NCBI GenBank assembly: GCA_039105265.1
Contig: JAPFFF010000022.1
Span: 682,001-746,000 of the forward strand
DNA length: 64,000 bases
Direction of reading: 5' to 3'
DNA from: Tritrichomonas musculus
Taxonomy: Eukaryota; Parabasalia; Tritrichomonadida; Tritrichomonadidae
A program made the position numbers and the translations under genes. Under the pieces are notes generated by a model that worked only from the letters and a program-made list of their open reading frames with translations, was not told where the DNA came from and searched no databases. This document shows, piece after piece, positions 18,325 through 27,382 of this stretch. How positions within the stretch are numbered: position 1 is the stretch's first letter; each line of letters begins with the position of its first letter.

Positions 18325-20007
18325 ATGCTCAACAAGGAACAATATATGAGAACCTCAGCTGAGGTTTGTACCCAAATTGCATCCTATTTTGATGTTGTCG
18401 ATAATTGCATTTCACTTAGTGATACAAATAAAGCATACTCATTAAATCCACAAACTTCGTATTCACCATCACCACCAATTAAGAGTGGTTCATATACAAC
18501 ATGTATTATCTCTCCTAATACTCATAATACAGCAGATATATATAATGGCTTTATTCGAGCAGATATGAAAGTGATGATAAAAATAGACAAGCCAATTCTA
18601 AGTGATTTAGAAAATGTCAGTGGTTATAATTTTGGTAAGGTATGGTTTGGTTTTAAGGATGCTCGAGATGCTGTTGAGAAGTATGAAATTGTAGCTAATG
18701 GTATGACGCTTTATACCCAGAACTTTGGATGTGAAGAATCCTTTTTAACTGCATGTTGTGCAAATGAAGTTACTAAAAGAGCTGATATATATAGTAAAGC
18801 AAGACATAAGGATATTTGGAATGATACTCATGGAAGGAGATGTGGTTTTGTTGCAAATCTTAACAAAGATGTGACTTCCGTCACTGAAACAATTAGATTA
18901 AAGATTGATTTGCGACGATTCCTACCATTATCTAATATCAAGTACTTGCCAGCATTTGCAGGTAAAATCGAATTACGTCTATACTTTTCAACAGCTGGTA
19001 TGGTATATTGTCCAGTTGGTTTTGAAAAGAGCTTGGTTGCTAATCCACATATAATGAAAGACTTCAATGTTGATGAAATTACCAATGAATTTCGACCTAT
19101 TGGAGAACCAATATGGATGTGGACAAGTACCGAAAAAATAGCAATGGATAAGATTAATCACCCCAACAATCTTCCACCTGTTGGTGAAAATCATGGAGGG
19201 GCATATGAAATTACAGGAGCTGACAAGACTAAGGAAAGAGTTGACCGAACAATTTACAGTGATTGGAGAACTTGGAGTGTTGTTGATTATTCCATTGAAG
19301 AATGCGCGAGTATTATACCTTGTTTTGGTATTCATGAATCTGTATATACAGCACTTGTTCAAAGATATGCTAACCCTCAACATCCACTTACATTCCCAAC
19401 ACAGATTATGTCATTTTACACTTGTACAAGACCTCTTAATAATGAACAAGATAAAGCAACTATTACTATTACACCTAATTTTGTAGATAGTATGTTTTGC
19501 TTATTCCCACTCAAGCATACGCATAAGACATACTTCAAGAATCCTATGTTTGAAGCATTTCATATGAATTGTGGTAATTACAACAATATTCCTGCTAAAG
19601 CATTTGGTACTAATGGTAAGTATCCAGAGTTCCTCGAATATTGCCAGAATGCAATGAACATGAATGGAGAGCAAAATGGATTTAACAAAGAGGTTATAGC
19701 AAGTCTAGCTAATGAGTATCAATATAATGAAAATACAACAGGTTATTATCCAAATGATAGGTCCTCATTCTTCATAGGTCTTCCAACTGAAACGGATGGA
19801 ACATATCAACAAGGTCTTTCAAGTCTTGCACCTATTAACTTCGAACTGATATGTAGTCAAAAGGCAGATAATCCATTTAGAAAGGAAGTTGATACGCCTC
19901 CATTATTATGCTTATTAACAGATATATCAATTAGTATTTTGATTAGACCAAATGGTATGCCACCATCAGTACGTATTGGTCCTTATGATTTAACAACCCC
20001 TGAATAA
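18325..20007 (+). CDS. Double-jelly-roll major capsid protein
   Basis: 560 residues, the size of Polinton hexon-like capsid proteins. It shares many blocks with the fossil capsid at 191-1522 and, more distantly, with the 650-residue protein at 47189-49141: GFKDARDAVEKYEIVANG against GFKSSNQLFDRLEILHNN, and the following NE...R block. Expected to form trimeric capsomers. Its place directly after ATPase and virion-accessory genes follows the Polinton pattern. Confidence 0.88.
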   Translation: MLNKEQYMRTSAEVCTQIASYFDVVDNCISLSDTNKAYSLNPQTSYSPSPPIKSGSYTTCIISPNTHNTADIYNGFIRADMKVMIKIDKPILSDLENVSGYNFGKVWFGFKDARDAVEKYEIVANGMTLYTQNFGCEESFLTACCANEVTKRADIYSKARHKDIWNDTHGRRCGFVANLNKDVTSVTETIRLKIDLRRFLPLSNIKYLPAFAGKIELRLYFSTAGMVYCPVGFEKSLVANPHIMKDFNVDEITNEFRPIGEPIWMWTSTEKIAMDKINHPNNLPPVGENHGGAYEITGADKTKERVDRTIYSDWRTWSVVDYSIEECASIIPCFGIHESVYTALVQRYANPQHPLTFPTQIMSFYTCTRPLNNEQDKATITITPNFVDSMFCLFPLKHTHKTYFKNPMFEAFHMNCGNYNNIPAKAFGTNGKYPEFLEYCQNAMNMNGEQNGFNKEVIASLANEYQYNENTTGYYPNDRSSFFIGLPTETDGTYQQGLSSLAPINFELICSQKADNPFRKEVDTPPLLCLLTDISISILIRPNGMPPSVRIGPYDLTTPE

Positions 20008-20038
20008 ACATAAAGAAGGATATTTTATTTTTTTGTAA

Positions 20039-20473
20039 ATGTCGAATGATTATAGAAGCCCACATGCTGAGATTGTTGGAAGAGAAGGTATGATGTTTAA
20101 TGAAGCTACCATGAAAAATAAAGACATAGAATTCCAACATTTTGGTGTATTCAGCAATACTAATACATATTCAGTCACATTCAATCCTTTTATTAATCGA
20201 CCACCTACTCAGATTATCGAACATGATGAGCCTGTTAGATTCCCAGATACTCGAGAACATATAACGAAACCTCTACATGAACCTCCTGTTAGCATAACTG
20301 ATGGTGGATTTTATAGACATATTGGTCAACATGATAAACCAGTACCTCTACTACCAAAATATCTTAAGAAGCCTGAACCACCTGCTATGCAAGGTAGAGC
20401 AAGAGAATATAATAAACAAGATATTAGATATGGACCTACACAACATGTTATTACTCAAAACAATATCTATTAA
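20039..20473 (+). CDS. Small capsid-linked protein, unknown
   Basis: 144 residues without hydrophobic segments, rich in H, P and N (DKPVPLLPKYLKKPEPPAMQ). Starts 31 bp after the capsid stop with a T-rich leader, probably part of the same late-type cluster. No recognised domain. Confidence 0.55.
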   Translation: MSNDYRSPHAEIVGREGMMFNEATMKNKDIEFQHFGVFSNTNTYSVTFNPFINRPPTQIIEHDEPVRFPDTREHITKPLHEPPVSITDGGFYRHIGQHDKPVPLLPKYLKKPEPPAMQGRAREYNKQDIRYGPTQHVITQNNIY

Positions 20474-20493
20474 AAGTTTTTTTTCAAACTTAA

Positions 20494-21018
20494 ATGATTA
20501 AGAAGAGAAGTACAACTAATGGAGTTCAAGCAAATGTATCTTTAGAACCATCAGCAGCTGCATCATCTACATCAAACATCAACAACAACATTATTATTAA
20601 TAAGAGAGATGATGGCAAGGAAGACATTGTTATTACAAGAGACATTGGAGTGCAAACTGAACCTGTTGAAGTTGAACCAGATGTAAGGAATGTTATACTT
20701 GAAGCATATGCACAAATACTACTTAATCAAGACAAAGCACTACTAGCTAATATTATATCAAAGAAATGTATCATAGTACCTATTGCATCTCTTTGCAACA
20801 TCATCAAAGCAATACTACATGTAAATGAAGTTGAAGTACAACTTAATGAAGATGTTGGATGTTGTGCAGCAAAGAGTAGTCCAATACAAAAAATTGATGC
20901 TATAAAAATCATTAAAGATAATGGAGAAGTAGTTATTGATTTGAAACAAGTATATAATAAAGAATATAATGAACTTGTTAATAATTATCATGTATGTTTA
21001 AAATATTGTATAGTATAA
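20494..21018 (+). CDS. Unknown protein with LC8-like GVQTE motif
   Basis: 174 residues: a low-complexity S/A/N-rich N-terminus, the motif TRDIGVQTEPVEVEP at about 48-62, then a compact helical domain with several cysteines (KKCIIVPIASLCNIIKA). The motif in a disordered linker before a folded domain is the usual arrangement for dynein light chain ligands. Function unknown. Confidence 0.55.
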   Translation: MIKKRSTTNGVQANVSLEPSAAASSTSNINNNIIINKRDDGKEDIVITRDIGVQTEPVEVEPDVRNVILEAYAQILLNQDKALLANIISKKCIIVPIASLCNIIKAILHVNEVEVQLNEDVGCCAAKSSPIQKIDAIKIIKDNGEVVIDLKQVYNKEYNELVNNYHVCLKYCIV

Positions 21019-21045
21019 AAAATTAGAAGTAGTTATTTTTTACTC

Positions 21046-21408
21046 TTACTCCTTATCTTTTGGTGATGAAGCTTCTTGTTCATCATCTTCTTGTGTCTCT
21101 TGCGAGTCAGACACTATTGGCACTTGAAAGCCAAGAGGTTTTGGTTTTGGAGATTGTGGATTCTTTTTGATATAAACCTCACAGGTAGTGAGATTCATTT
21201 GAGTAAGTGCACCAGCAATCTTGTTCAAGTTGGTTTGTATCAAAGGGTCATAGTTGATGCAGACACTAGATGGTGTAGAGTTTGTTATTTTTTGGTTGAA
21301 CAGGAATACAACCTCTTTAACAGCATTGGTGATTTCAGCATTAGCACTTTTTATATCATTCTTTTGCTGTTTTTGGTATTCTTTGAAGTCTTTTGCGGTA
21401 GACGACAT
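21046..21408 (-). CDS. Unknown small Polinton protein
   Basis: 120 residues from the ATG at 21406-21408 (MSSTAKDFKEYQKQQKNDIK); the frame extends upstream without another ATG. Helical N-terminal half, then an acidic, proline-containing tail (VPIVSDSQETQEDDEQEASS). Divergent from the DNA-binding-like gene at 21466 with 57 bp between them. Confidence 0.55.
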   Translation of the reverse strand: MSSTAKDFKEYQKQQKNDIKSANAEITNAVKEVVFLFNQKITNSTPSSVCINYDPLIQTNLNKIAGALTQMNLTTCEVYIKKNPQSPKPKPLGFQVPIVSDSQETQEDDEQEASSPKDKE

Positions 21409-21465
21409 TTTAAAAAATGAAGTGATTTTGAAAAAATAATTCAATTTTTTATCTCCAATGAAATC

Positions 21466-21732
21466 ATGAGCCAAAATTTAGATTTAGGTGAGTTCAAAGA
21501 AACAGCCATTATCAAAAAACTCAAGAAGTCGAAAAGCAAAGAGAATCTTCAGAGTGTCGAAAAAAGAGGAAGGAAACCAAAATATGCAACAGTTGAAGAA
21601 AGAAATGAAGCACGTAAGAAACAACAAAAGGCATATCGAGAAAGAAAGAAAAACGAATTACAAAGTATGAAAGATAAAATAAAAGAATATGAAAATAAAG
21701 AGGTATCACATGAGGAAAAAGGTAGCTTATGA
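21466..21732 (+). CDS. Small basic protein, AT-hook plus bZIP-like basic region
   Basis: Residues 33-40 (KRGRKPKY) form an AT-hook-like core. It is followed by a basic helical stretch NEARKKQQKAYRERKKNELQ that resembles the DNA-contacting part of bZIP proteins, then a short heptad-like helix. It is a good candidate for a DNA-binding regulator or condensing factor of the element. The 3' end of the frame runs into a tandem repeat (KGSL...), so the C-terminus may vary with repeat number. Confidence 0.6.
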   Translation: MSQNLDLGEFKETAIIKKLKKSKSKENLQSVEKRGRKPKYATVEERNEARKKQQKAYRERKKNELQSMKDKIKEYENKEVSHEEKGSL

Positions 21733-21786
21733 GGAAAAAGGTAGCTTATGAGGAAAAAGGTAGCTTATGAGGAAAAAGGTAGCTGA
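21713..21786. repeat. 19-bp tandem repeat
   Basis: About four units of AGGAAAAAGGTAGCTTATG at and just after the end of the preceding gene, passing directly into the 18-bp array. Confidence 0.8.
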
Positions 21787-21796
21787 GGAAAAAAAA

Positions 21797-22003
21797 AAAA
21801 ACAAGTACCTCGAAAAAAACAAGTACCTCGAAAAAAAACAAGTACCTCGAAAAAAAACAAGTACCTCGAAAAAAAACAAGTACCTCGAAAAAAAACAAGT
21901 ACCTCGAAAAAAAACAAGTACCTCGAAAAAAAAAAACAAGTACCTCGAAAAAAAACAAGTACCTCGAAAAAAAACAAGTACCTCGAAAAAAACAAGTAGT
22001 TAA
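21797..22003. repeat. Internal 18-19-bp array related to the terminal repeats
   Basis: About eleven units of ACAAGTACCTCGAAAAAA. The core ACAAGTACCTCG closely resembles ACAACTACCTCG of the arrays in both terminal inverted repeats (about 11185-11493 and 33582-33917), which also contain TTCAAGAAAAAACAAGTAG. Frames over the array are artefacts of the repeat. Confidence 0.85.
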
Positions 22004-22014
22004 AAAATTTTTAG

Positions 22015-22440
22015 TTATTCATTTTTCTTGTAGTACATTGTGATGAACTTCTTGTTTCTTTTCACTTTCTTATGTGTAAAGTGTCTCTTTGTTCCATCGA
22101 GATGCCCGAAACCAAGTCGAGTAATAGGTAGTTCATGACCAAAGAACATGTTGTACAAGTTAACAATGTCTCTTGCAGGATAACAATCTTTCTCGAGGTT
22201 GTCAAACCATTCATCGTACCTCTTTTTTTGTTTTGCTCGAAGTCGATGTGCATCATTGTCAAGTGCTTGAGCATAATTTTCACACATCGTTCTTAAATTT
22301 GATGTATCATCTTCAACTTTTAGTTGAGATATTTTTTTCGACATGTTTATATTTATTTTGTAGTCGAATGAATCACAACCTTTAGGAGGTGTTTGTTTTT
22401 GTAAAATATCTTCTATTTTATCTTCTTCTTCATTCATCAT
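22015..22440 (-). CDS. Unknown Polinton protein (141 aa)
   Basis: Starts MMNEEEDKIEDILQKQTPPK, with a helical middle (RLRAKQKKRYDEWFDNLEKD) and a basic C-terminus (HFTHKKVKRNKKFITMYYKK). Divergent from the coiled-coil gene at 22633, with an AT-rich 190-bp gap that must hold both promoters. Not recognised. Confidence 0.55.
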   Translation of the reverse strand: MMNEEEDKIEDILQKQTPPKGCDSFDYKININMSKKISQLKVEDDTSNLRTMCENYAQALDNDAHRLRAKQKKRYDEWFDNLEKDCYPARDIVNLYNMFFGHELPITRLGFGHLDGTKRHFTHKKVKRNKKFITMYYKKNE

Positions 22441-22632
22441 TAATAAAATAATAGTGATATTAATAAATATATTTTTTTAAAATTTCAATATATTTTATTT
22501 TTTTATTATTCAATTTTTGAATTTTTATAGTGTATTTAACTTTTTCAAAGAAAAATATCCACCTTCGAGTTTTTCTACGAAATTTAAAATTTAGTGATAT
22601 CAACAAGAAAATTAATCATTTTTATACTTGTA

Positions 22633-24039
22633 ATGTCCTTCCAGTATAGCTCAGATAGCGATGTTAGTCTATTTGACTCGATCGAGCAATTGGGTCAACA
22701 AGCTCCACCATCAGATCCGCCATCAGCTCCACCCGCAGACGATTGGTTCAAGAACATGACCCCAGAACAACTCGAATCAATGAAGCAGTACATCATGAAG
22801 CAGCAAGAAGAAGCAGCTAGATTAAAGAAGCAGCAAGAAGAAGCAGCTAGATTAAAGAAGCAGCAAGAAGAAGAAGAAGCAAGAAGGAAGAAGCAGCAAG
22901 AAGAAGAAGAAGCAAGAAGGAAGAAGCAGCAACAACAAGAAGAAGAAGAAAGGAAGAAGCAGCAACAAGAAGAAGAAGCAGCAACAAGAAGGAAGAAGCA
23001 GCAACAAGAAGAAGAAGAAGCATTAGCAAGATTGAAGCAAGAAGACGATGCAAGAAGGAAGAAGCAGCAGTACGTGCCATTTTCGAGTAAAGTATTTCCA
23101 CCACCTCGATATCATCCACTCCTTCCTCCTACACCAAATACATTACCAAAAATACCACCACCACCTCCAAGACTTGGTCCTATATCCAGACCATCTGGAT
23201 TTACAGAACCGCAGAAGACAAGTACTAATCCGAAGGAAGAAACAAAAATCGAAGATGTTGTTGAAGAACCATCACCAGCTCACAAAGAACCATACAAGCC
23301 ACCGAAAAGTCTTCATGAAATGAAATCCAATAGTGATTATAAGGAGGATAATGTTCGTCCATTCGACTTTCGAGAGGAAATGGAACGATTAATAGAAGAA
23401 AATGAAAACTTGAAAGACCGATTAACGAAGTTGGAGGAGAAAATGACTGGTGTAGAATTTCACATTGAAGACATCAATCACAATGCTGAAGAACTCAGGA
23501 AAGACATTGATAGTAGCGACGAATACGCACTCGAGCTGATGAAATTGGAACTTACTCCAAAAAAGGTGGCGAAGTACATTAACAAAATTCACGATCTGAA
23601 GAAGGACGTGGCGGATCTGAAAAATGCAAGAACAAGTGGTCCTCCAACAACTGATTCATTTGCAGAGAAGTATGTAAGAACTCAATTGATGGACAACGAA
23701 CTAGACCATCTTCGATACATGTTTGACACCATTCCCCAGACTTCTACAGCTGAACAAACATCATTGTTCAAGACATATGGATGGAAGTTGTCCAATTGCA
23801 TTTATCATCTTCGACCATACTTATCACCAGAAGAGAAAGAGAAGTTGGACAATTCATGCAACTTCGTTAAAAAAGACAGGAGGCAATCACCGAAACAAGT
23901 GATGAAGAACATCAAAACCTTCAATGAAGGTATGATAAAGAACCAATATCAACAAAAATCTGATATGAAGTCGAAAGGAAATGAATTCCAATATAATTTT
24001 CCACATCTAGATGATGATGATAATGGATATCCTCAATAA
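22633..24039 (+). CDS. Long coiled-coil and proline-rich Polinton protein
   Basis: 468 residues from the ATG at 22633. Residues 50-150 are repeats of RLKKQQEEAA and RRKKQQEEEEA, a charged single-helix or coiled coil. Residues 150-220 are proline-rich. Residues about 255-330 form a second, more ordinary coiled coil (EEMERLIEENENLKDRLTKL). The C-terminal 120 residues look folded. It lies directly before polymerase B; a virion core or terminal protein role is possible but unsupported. Confidence 0.6.
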   Translation: MSFQYSSDSDVSLFDSIEQLGQQAPPSDPPSAPPADDWFKNMTPEQLESMKQYIMKQQEEAARLKKQQEEAARLKKQQEEEEARRKKQQEEEEARRKKQQQQEEEERKKQQQEEEAATRRKKQQQEEEEALARLKQEDDARRKKQQYVPFSSKVFPPPRYHPLLPPTPNTLPKIPPPPPRLGPISRPSGFTEPQKTSTNPKEETKIEDVVEEPSPAHKEPYKPPKSLHEMKSNSDYKEDNVRPFDFREEMERLIEENENLKDRLTKLEEKMTGVEFHIEDINHNAEELRKDIDSSDEYALELMKLELTPKKVAKYINKIHDLKKDVADLKNARTSGPPTTDSFAEKYVRTQLMDNELDHLRYMFDTIPQTSTAEQTSLFKTYGWKLSNCIYHLRPYLSPEEKEKLDNSCNFVKKDRRQSPKQVMKNIKTFNEGMIKNQYQQKSDMKSKGNEFQYNFPHLDDDDNGYPQ

Positions 24040-24106
24040 ACAATTAATTTTTTAACTTTTTCTTTTGTTTTTATTTTTATCGTTTCACTTTTATTTTGTG
24101 TTAAAC

Positions 24107-27100
24107 ATGAACAAGGACATTGAAGATGATTTTTTAGATGCTATTGGAGATGTCTATGCCGATACCAAATCACAGTTTCGTCGTGAATATAATCGACGTG
24201 CTAAACAATATAAAAAGAACGACAAGTTTAAAGAAGAAATGAGGAAGCTCATGATTCCTGCAGGACAAGGTATTGGTTTTGCAACAGACATCAACCAAGA
24301 TGAAGATAAGAGGTATGCGTTTACTGAAACACTTAGACAGATTTATAAAATGAAACATGCTGGAAGACCTATTGTAAAAGCAATAGCACTTGATGGAACT
24401 CACAAGTACTTCACACTCAGTGATAAGCACAACATCGAAAGTACACTCGGACATATAACAGGAGAACTTGATTTAAGTGAAGACCAATCAGATACAAATC
24501 CATACATCTCAAACATGTTCATTCCTGTTCGATATGAGGTACAATTTATTGACATGAATAAAACAAATGATGGTGTTCATTTTCGAACCAAGATGCAAGA
24601 TATGGATACTCATGAAATCTATGATGATGAAGTCGAAATTGATGAAGACTATCGAAATACACCAGAAGGTAGTTTTTTTCCATACATCAATCGTTCTCCA
24701 ATAGACCTATCAGCATATCAAATCTTTCATGAAGTAAGGAAAGAGAACTACAGAGATAATTGTTTTGTATATGCTTGTATACAATCAGGTGTGTTCACTG
24801 ATGATGAAATAGATGACCTACGATTTTTTGTTCAAACAAGAACCATACCTAATAACAAGATAATTGATGTTGCTCAAAAGTTCAAGTGCAATTTTAGCAT
24901 CATTAGAGTTGTTGAACAACCTGATAAATACAAGTATGAAACAAGAATCAACACCAGAAAGAAAAAATGGTCTGTTGATTTTAAAAGAGAAGTTAAACTG
25001 ATATTGTTCAAAGACCATTATATGCTCAACAGGAAAATACCTTGTACATTATTCTACCTTCAACACTATGAAGAACTTGATAAAACATTCGCACATATGC
25101 CTTTTGAAAAAAGATGTAAGATACAAAGATTGCATGATAATGGAAAGACTGTCAAAGACTATAATCATGAAGGAATCAAACCAATAACCTTTTTCCAAAA
25201 GATGTTTGAACTACATCTATTCGAAGAAATAAAAGCATGTGAAATGGATATAATCAACACAACTGAATATGACCATGTGAAAGATTATGTAAGTCTCGAA
25301 TATAATGCAGAACAATGTACAAGACTCATTGATAATAACAAGAAGAAACAAAATACATGGTCAAGGATTTATTATAGCGACTTCGAAACAAACTCTACAG
25401 TCAGTCCACATATACCATATCTCAATTGTACTATCTTTCGAGATGGTGCCAACATACATAAAATATCTATTCAAGGTGAAGATTGTGGACAGAAGCTCTT
25501 GAATTATTTATGGAGTGGTTCATTAACATATTTTCACAACCTCAAGTATGATGCATGCTTTTTCATTAACACACCTGGATGGGATACACAGATAACAGAA
25601 CGAAGTGGTACTGTACTTCAAATCATCATGACATTATTCGAAGAAGGTACAAGGAAAGTCAAAAAAAGATTAACATTCAGGAACTCATACAGTATAATAC
25701 CACAAGCATTAAGTAAATTTGCTACAATGTTCAACCTCAATGTTCACAAGGAAGTCATGGCATATAAGCTATATACACAAGAGAACATACAAAGAAGAAT
25801 TGTTGATGCTACTGAGTTCCAACAGCAATACATCGATGAAAACCAAGACAAGTTATCGAAAGAACAACTTGATGCAAACTGCAAGCAGATTATCGAAAAT
25901 GCAAAAATAGCAAATTGTTATAATGATGGCAAAATCGACATCATTAAATATGCCATCTTCTATTGTTTCAAGGATTGTATTGTTTTGATGAAGGGAATGG
26001 AAAAATTTAATAGAGACCTCGGAGAAGTCTTTAAAGAAACAAAGACAGATATGTATGGTGTTCATGATTTTATATCTATCAGTGCTATTGGATATTGCTT
26101 TGCAAAAAAATATGGTTGTTTTGATGGATGTTATGAATTATCAGGTAAGTGTCAAGACTTCATTCAACGATGTGTTTCAGGTGGACGAACAATGACAGCA
26201 GGTAATGAAAAGCAATACATCGAAGGAAGGATACAAGACTTTGATGCAGTTAGCTTATATCCATCTGCAATGTATGTCATGGATGGTATACCAAAAGGAA
26301 GACCTAAAGTAATACCACAAGGTACTACCCATGAACAACTTATGCAATATGATACATTCTTTATCGAAGTCAACATCAAGAAACTCGAATGTAAATCAAA
26401 AGAGCCATATAAATTTGGACAAGTATTTACAAGGAATGAATCAGGTAGTAAAATATTCGGTAATTTCCTTGTTGACCATTATTATATCGATAAAGTAGGT
26501 CTTATGGACTTGTTCGAATTTTATGATGTTGAATATGAGTTAATACGTGGCTATTACTTTGATGAAGGATTTAACAAGAAAATCAATGAGTTCATTGAGA
26601 AGCTCTTTAATCTCAGGGCAAGTTATAAAAAGCAAAAGAACCCTCTTGAACAAACAATAAAGCTCCTCCTCAACTCCATATATGGCAAGTCAATATTAAA
26701 AGCAACTAAGACTGAAACAAAGACAGTACCAAAAAGCCAACTATACAAGTATCTCTGGCGGAACTACAACTTTGTCAAGGAGGTTGTTGAAGATGTTAAT
26801 ATTGATAAGTGCTATGTCAAGAAGTTGAAACCAATTAATGACCATTTCAACCTACCTCAATTTGGTGCAAGCGTTCTCTCTTGGAGTAAGCACTTAATGA
26901 ACAGGGTTATGGCTACAGCTGAGCAAGCAGGTATACCTATCTACTACCAAGACACAGATTCTTGTCACGTTATGGAAAAAGATGTACCAAAGATAGCTGA
27001 CTTATTCCAGTTCAAGTATCATCAACCTCTTATTGGTAAAAATATGTGTCAGTTCCATAATGACTTCGATGAGTTCGAAGGTAGTCAAGGGGAAATACAC

Positions 27101-27382
27101 TCAAGAAAACTCATTGCACTTGGTAAAAAGAGCTACCTCGATATCTTGGTTGATGAACAAGGAAATGAAGGATACCATATTAGACTTAAAGGAATTCCAA
27201 AACAAGTTATTCTCAACAAGTGCAAAAGGATGGGTATCTCAGTTGAAGAACTTTTTGAAAGGATGTACAAAGGAGAAAGCATGACATTTGATTTGTTGGA
27301 TGGTTCGAATGCATTCAGGAAGTCAAAGACATTTCAACAAACCAACTTACCTAAATTTGCACGTACTCTTAGGTTTACGTAG
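24107..27382 (+). CDS. Protein-primed DNA polymerase B
   Basis: 1091 residues from the ATG at 24107. Exonuclease motifs: YSDFETNS (ExoI), LTYFHNLKYDACF (ExoII), YCFKDCIVLMKGM (ExoIII). Polymerase motifs: QDFDAVSLYPSAMY (A), KLLLNSIYGKSI (B), YYQDTDSCHV (C). A KGIPKQ stretch near the end fits the thumb-proximal motif. N-terminal to the exonuclease, about residues 215-320 contain DNCFVYACIQSG and KDHYML, an OTU-like cysteine/histidine pattern often seen in Polinton polymerases. It replicates the element from its ends by protein priming (family knowledge). Confidence 0.93.
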   Translation: MNKDIEDDFLDAIGDVYADTKSQFRREYNRRAKQYKKNDKFKEEMRKLMIPAGQGIGFATDINQDEDKRYAFTETLRQIYKMKHAGRPIVKAIALDGTHKYFTLSDKHNIESTLGHITGELDLSEDQSDTNPYISNMFIPVRYEVQFIDMNKTNDGVHFRTKMQDMDTHEIYDDEVEIDEDYRNTPEGSFFPYINRSPIDLSAYQIFHEVRKENYRDNCFVYACIQSGVFTDDEIDDLRFFVQTRTIPNNKIIDVAQKFKCNFSIIRVVEQPDKYKYETRINTRKKKWSVDFKREVKLILFKDHYMLNRKIPCTLFYLQHYEELDKTFAHMPFEKRCKIQRLHDNGKTVKDYNHEGIKPITFFQKMFELHLFEEIKACEMDIINTTEYDHVKDYVSLEYNAEQCTRLIDNNKKKQNTWSRIYYSDFETNSTVSPHIPYLNCTIFRDGANIHKISIQGEDCGQKLLNYLWSGSLTYFHNLKYDACFFINTPGWDTQITERSGTVLQIIMTLFEEGTRKVKKRLTFRNSYSIIPQALSKFATMFNLNVHKEVMAYKLYTQENIQRRIVDATEFQQQYIDENQDKLSKEQLDANCKQIIENAKIANCYNDGKIDIIKYAIFYCFKDCIVLMKGMEKFNRDLGEVFKETKTDMYGVHDFISISAIGYCFAKKYGCFDGCYELSGKCQDFIQRCVSGGRTMTAGNEKQYIEGRIQDFDAVSLYPSAMYVMDGIPKGRPKVIPQGTTHEQLMQYDTFFIEVNIKKLECKSKEPYKFGQVFTRNESGSKIFGNFLVDHYYIDKVGLMDLFEFYDVEYELIRGYYFDEGFNKKINEFIEKLFNLRASYKKQKNPLEQTIKLLLNSIYGKSILKATKTETKTVPKSQLYKYLWRNYNFVKEVVEDVNIDKCYVKKLKPINDHFNLPQFGASVLSWSKHLMNRVMATAEQAGIPIYYQDTDSCHVMEKDVPKIADLFQFKYHQPLIGKNMCQFHNDFDEFEGSQGEIHSRKLIALGKKSYLDILVDEQGNEGYHIRLKGIPKQVILNKCKRMGISVEELFERMYKGESMTFDLLDGSNAFRKSKTFQQTNLPKFARTLRFT

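Noticed and set aside
21727-22003. Several overlapping frames of 70-78 codons on both strands
   Set aside because: They are translations of the 18-19-bp tandem array in different frames; every frame is a short peptide repeated.
22847-23119. 90-codon minus-strand frame rich in leucine, serine and alanine
   Set aside because: It is the reverse reading of the glutamate/glutamine/lysine repeats in the coiled-coil gene.
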